Source: Eggerthella sp. CAG:298 (lineage in GTDB: Bacteria > Actinomycetota > Coriobacteriia > Coriobacteriales > Eggerthellaceae). Taken from it: 15,954 nt of DNA. Below, one piece after another: positions 14,397-15,954 of this stretch. The position numbers and the translations under genes are program-made. The DNA lies in the NCBI GenBank assembly GCA_000435675.1, contig FR895148.1, positions 1 through 15,954 on the forward strand. Reading direction: 5' to 3'. Under the pieces are notes generated by a model, which was not told the DNA's origin, made no database searches, and saw nothing but the letters and a program-made list of their open reading frames with translations. The first letter of the stretch is position 1; every line of letters begins with the position of its first letter.

Positions 14397-15954
14397 GTGG
14401 GTAAAGCCGAAAATTTCGATTCCACCAGGCATTATCGACCCCGCAGAAGCTTTGCAAAGATTCCTGACGTCATGGACGTCCCTAATCTTATCGCCATCCA
14501 GACGGAGAGTTTCAAACAATTCGTCGACCAAGGCCTTGCAACTGCTTTTGCAGACATCTCACCGATCGAATCCAACAACAAGGATATGTGCGTTGAATTC
14601 GGTCGCCATGAATTTGGAGAGCCTAAGTATAGTGTAGACGAGTGCAAGGCTCGTGACGTTTCCTATCAGGCTCCACTCTTCGCCGAGATCCGATTCATCA
14701 ATCGCGAAACGGGCGAGATCAAGGAACAAGACGTATTCATGGGCGACTTCCCGCTCATGACCCCGCGCGGCACCTTCATCATCAACGGTACCGAGCGCGT
14801 TGTTGTTTCCCAGTTGGTTCGTAGTCCCGGTGTGTATTTCTCCTCCGAGCGCGATAAAACCTCCGACAAGACTATTTATAACGCTAAGATCATTCCTTCG
14901 CGTGGCGCGTGGCTCGAGTTCGAGACGGACAAGCGCGATGTGCTTTCCGTTCGTATCGACCGCAAGCGCAAGCAGCCAGCAACGCTGCTGCTTCGTGCGC
15001 TCGGCATCGCGGAGACGCGTGAAGAGATCATCGAGCTGCTCGGTGATTCAGAGATGGTCATCCGTACGCTCGATCGCGACCCTGCTACTACTAAAGAGGA
15101 GTCGCTCATCGAGCTCTATCGTCGTTTCCGTCCGGGCGAGCCGCCCACGATCGACTCTGCGCGCACGCTGCTCGATGGCTTGTTCTTCAACCCGCAGCGC
15201 TATGGCCTTGCGAAGGTCGGCCGCTACAAGATCAACAAGAAGCTCGGTTTCGACCCCGAAAACGATAATCCTACGCTTACGCAGGAAGACATCATCGAAA
15301 CGATGCGCTATATCGTTGCGCTCCACGATGGTGAAGAGGGTTACCATACTGACGACATCGACCATTTCGGCAATCGCCGCATCCGCACGGTGGGCGAGTT
15401 GATCCAGAACCAGTTCCGCATCGGTCTTTCTCGTATGGAGCGCGTCGTGCGCGAGCGCATGAGCATGCAGGAGCCCGACGACATCACCCCGCAGAGCTTG
15501 GTGAACATCCGTCCGATCGTTGCGGCGATCAAGGAGTTCTTCGGCTCCTCACAGCTCTCGCAGTTCATGGACCAGACGAACCCCGCAGCAGGCATCACGC
15601 ACAAGCGCCGTCTTTTCGCGCTCGGTCCTGGCGGTCTTTCACGTGAGCGCGCAGGCTTCGAGGTCCGCGACGTTCACACCTCTCACTATGGACGTATGTG
15701 CCCGATTGAGACCCCTGAAGGTCCTAACATCGGTCTTATCGGCTCCCTTGCAACGTATGCACGCATCAACCCTTATGGCTTCATCGAGACTCCGTATCGT
15801 CGCGTGGTCGACGGCAAGGTGACCGACGATATCGATTACCTCACGGCCGATGAAGAAGAGAACTACACGATCGCTCAGGCAAACGAGCTGTTCAACTTGG
15901 AAACCCGTGAATTCGGTCACACCGACGAAGACGGCGTCTTCCATAAGTCAGCAC
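14397..15954 (+). CDS. rpoB: RNA polymerase beta subunit, 5' part (runs off the window)
   Basis: 519 codons are present, from MGKAENFDSTRHYRPRRSFAKIPDVMDVPNLI to ...EDGVFHKSA, roughly 45% of a typical actinobacterial RpoB. Blocks include ERVVVSQLVRSPGVYF, DHFGNRRIRTVGELIQNQFRIGLSRMERVVRERM and the rifampicin region FFGSSQLSQFMDQ...GPGGLSRERAGFEVRDVH, then YGRMCPIETPEGPNIGLIGSL. In that region F407 (codon TTC at 15615-15617) stands where E. coli has Ser531, and A397-A398 replace Leu521-Ser522. D392 and H402 (E. coli D516, H526) are conserved. The start is GTG with AAGGAGG 9 bases upstream. An ATG at 14390 in another frame gives only a 4-codon ORF overlapping the start. rplJ-rplL, often found before rpoB, are absent here. 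Confidence 0.97.
   Translation, partial: MGKAENFDSTRHYRPRRSFAKIPDVMDVPNLIAIQTESFKQFVDQGLATAFADISPIESNNKDMCVEFGRHEFGEPKYSVDECKARDVSYQAPLFAEIRFINRETGEIKEQDVFMGDFPLMTPRGTFIINGTERVVVSQLVRSPGVYFSSERDKTSDKTIYNAKIIPSRGAWLEFETDKRDVLSVRIDRKRKQPATLLLRALGIAETREEIIELLGDSEMVIRTLDRDPATTKEESLIELYRRFRPGEPPTIDSARTLLDGLFFNPQRYGLAKVGRYKINKKLGFDPENDNPTLTQEDIIETMRYIVALHDGEEGYHTDDIDHFGNRRIRTVGELIQNQFRIGLSRMERVVRERMSMQEPDDITPQSLVNIRPIVAAIKEFFGSSQLSQFMDQTNPAAGITHKRRLFALGPGGLSRERAGFEVRDVHTSHYGRMCPIETPEGPNIGLIGSLATYARINPYGFIETPYRRVVDGKVTDDIDYLTADEEENYTIAQANELFNLETREFGHTDEDGVFHKSA

Noticed and set aside
13334..14425. Minus-strand ORF of 363 codons covering the SDR gene and the rpoB promoter
   Set aside because: It is antisense to the whole SDR gene, crosses a repeat hairpin and the rpoB promoter, and has no recognisable domain.

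Overview
The window looks like chromosomal core-genome DNA from an actinobacterium, most likely class Coriobacteriia (Eggerthellaceae/Atopobiaceae relatives, moderate GC). The reasons are actinobacterial-type RpoB and Tgt sequences, a fused SecDF, a DUF1292 protein, strong AAGGAGG-type Shine-Dalgarno sites and balanced base composition. The lineage is inferred from these features, not from a database search. There is no phage, IS element, CRISPR array or rRNA in the window.

Layout. (1) 1-550: a tRNA-Val(UAC) gene with an intrinsic terminator, then about 300 non-coding bases. These hold a cluster of inverted GTTCAATT motifs and a potentially structured leader. (2) 551-2092 (+): an XRE/lambda-type DNA-binding domain fused to an AlaA-type (glutamate-pyruvate) aminotransferase. 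(3) 2252-3169 (-): a NYN-domain putative RNase with a C-terminal OST-HTH/LOTUS domain. (4) 3269-7065: a queuosine tRNA-modification locus, with a QueH-QueA fusion on the minus strand divergent from a HAD hydrolase-tgt pair on the plus strand. (5) 7208-10371 (+): secDF fused in one 949-residue polypeptide, overlapping a DUF1292 gene and closed by an intrinsic terminator. (6) 10655-12202 (+): an alanine/glycine:cation symporter (AGCS), ending in a bidirectional terminator shared with the convergent ketopantoate reductase gene (12268-13206, -). (7) 13231-14272: an SDR oxidoreductase gene bracketed by copies of a 39-bp palindromic repeat. (8) 14314 to the end: a consensus-like promoter and the first 519 codons of rpoB.

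How the parts may work together. Tgt inserts preQ1 at G34, QueA converts it to epoxyqueuosine and QueH reduces that to queuosine, so the last three steps of the pathway are encoded around one divergent promoter region. The HTH-aminotransferase gene and the AGCS symporter gene lie 10 kb apart. Both carry the same TTGAACTC...GTTCAATTT operator-like arms upstream, and the octamer GTTCAATT was found (by eye, either strand) only in those two intergenic regions. I infer a small alanine-responsive regulon in which the aminotransferase fusion may be its own regulator.

Most notable for follow-up: the HTH-AlaA fusion with its shared operator; the 39-bp repeat flanking the SDR gene in inverted orientation; a phenylalanine at the RpoB position equivalent to E. 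coli Ser531, a known rifampicin-resistance site; and the QueH-QueA fusion. I did not find a clearly new multi-gene defence or mobile system.
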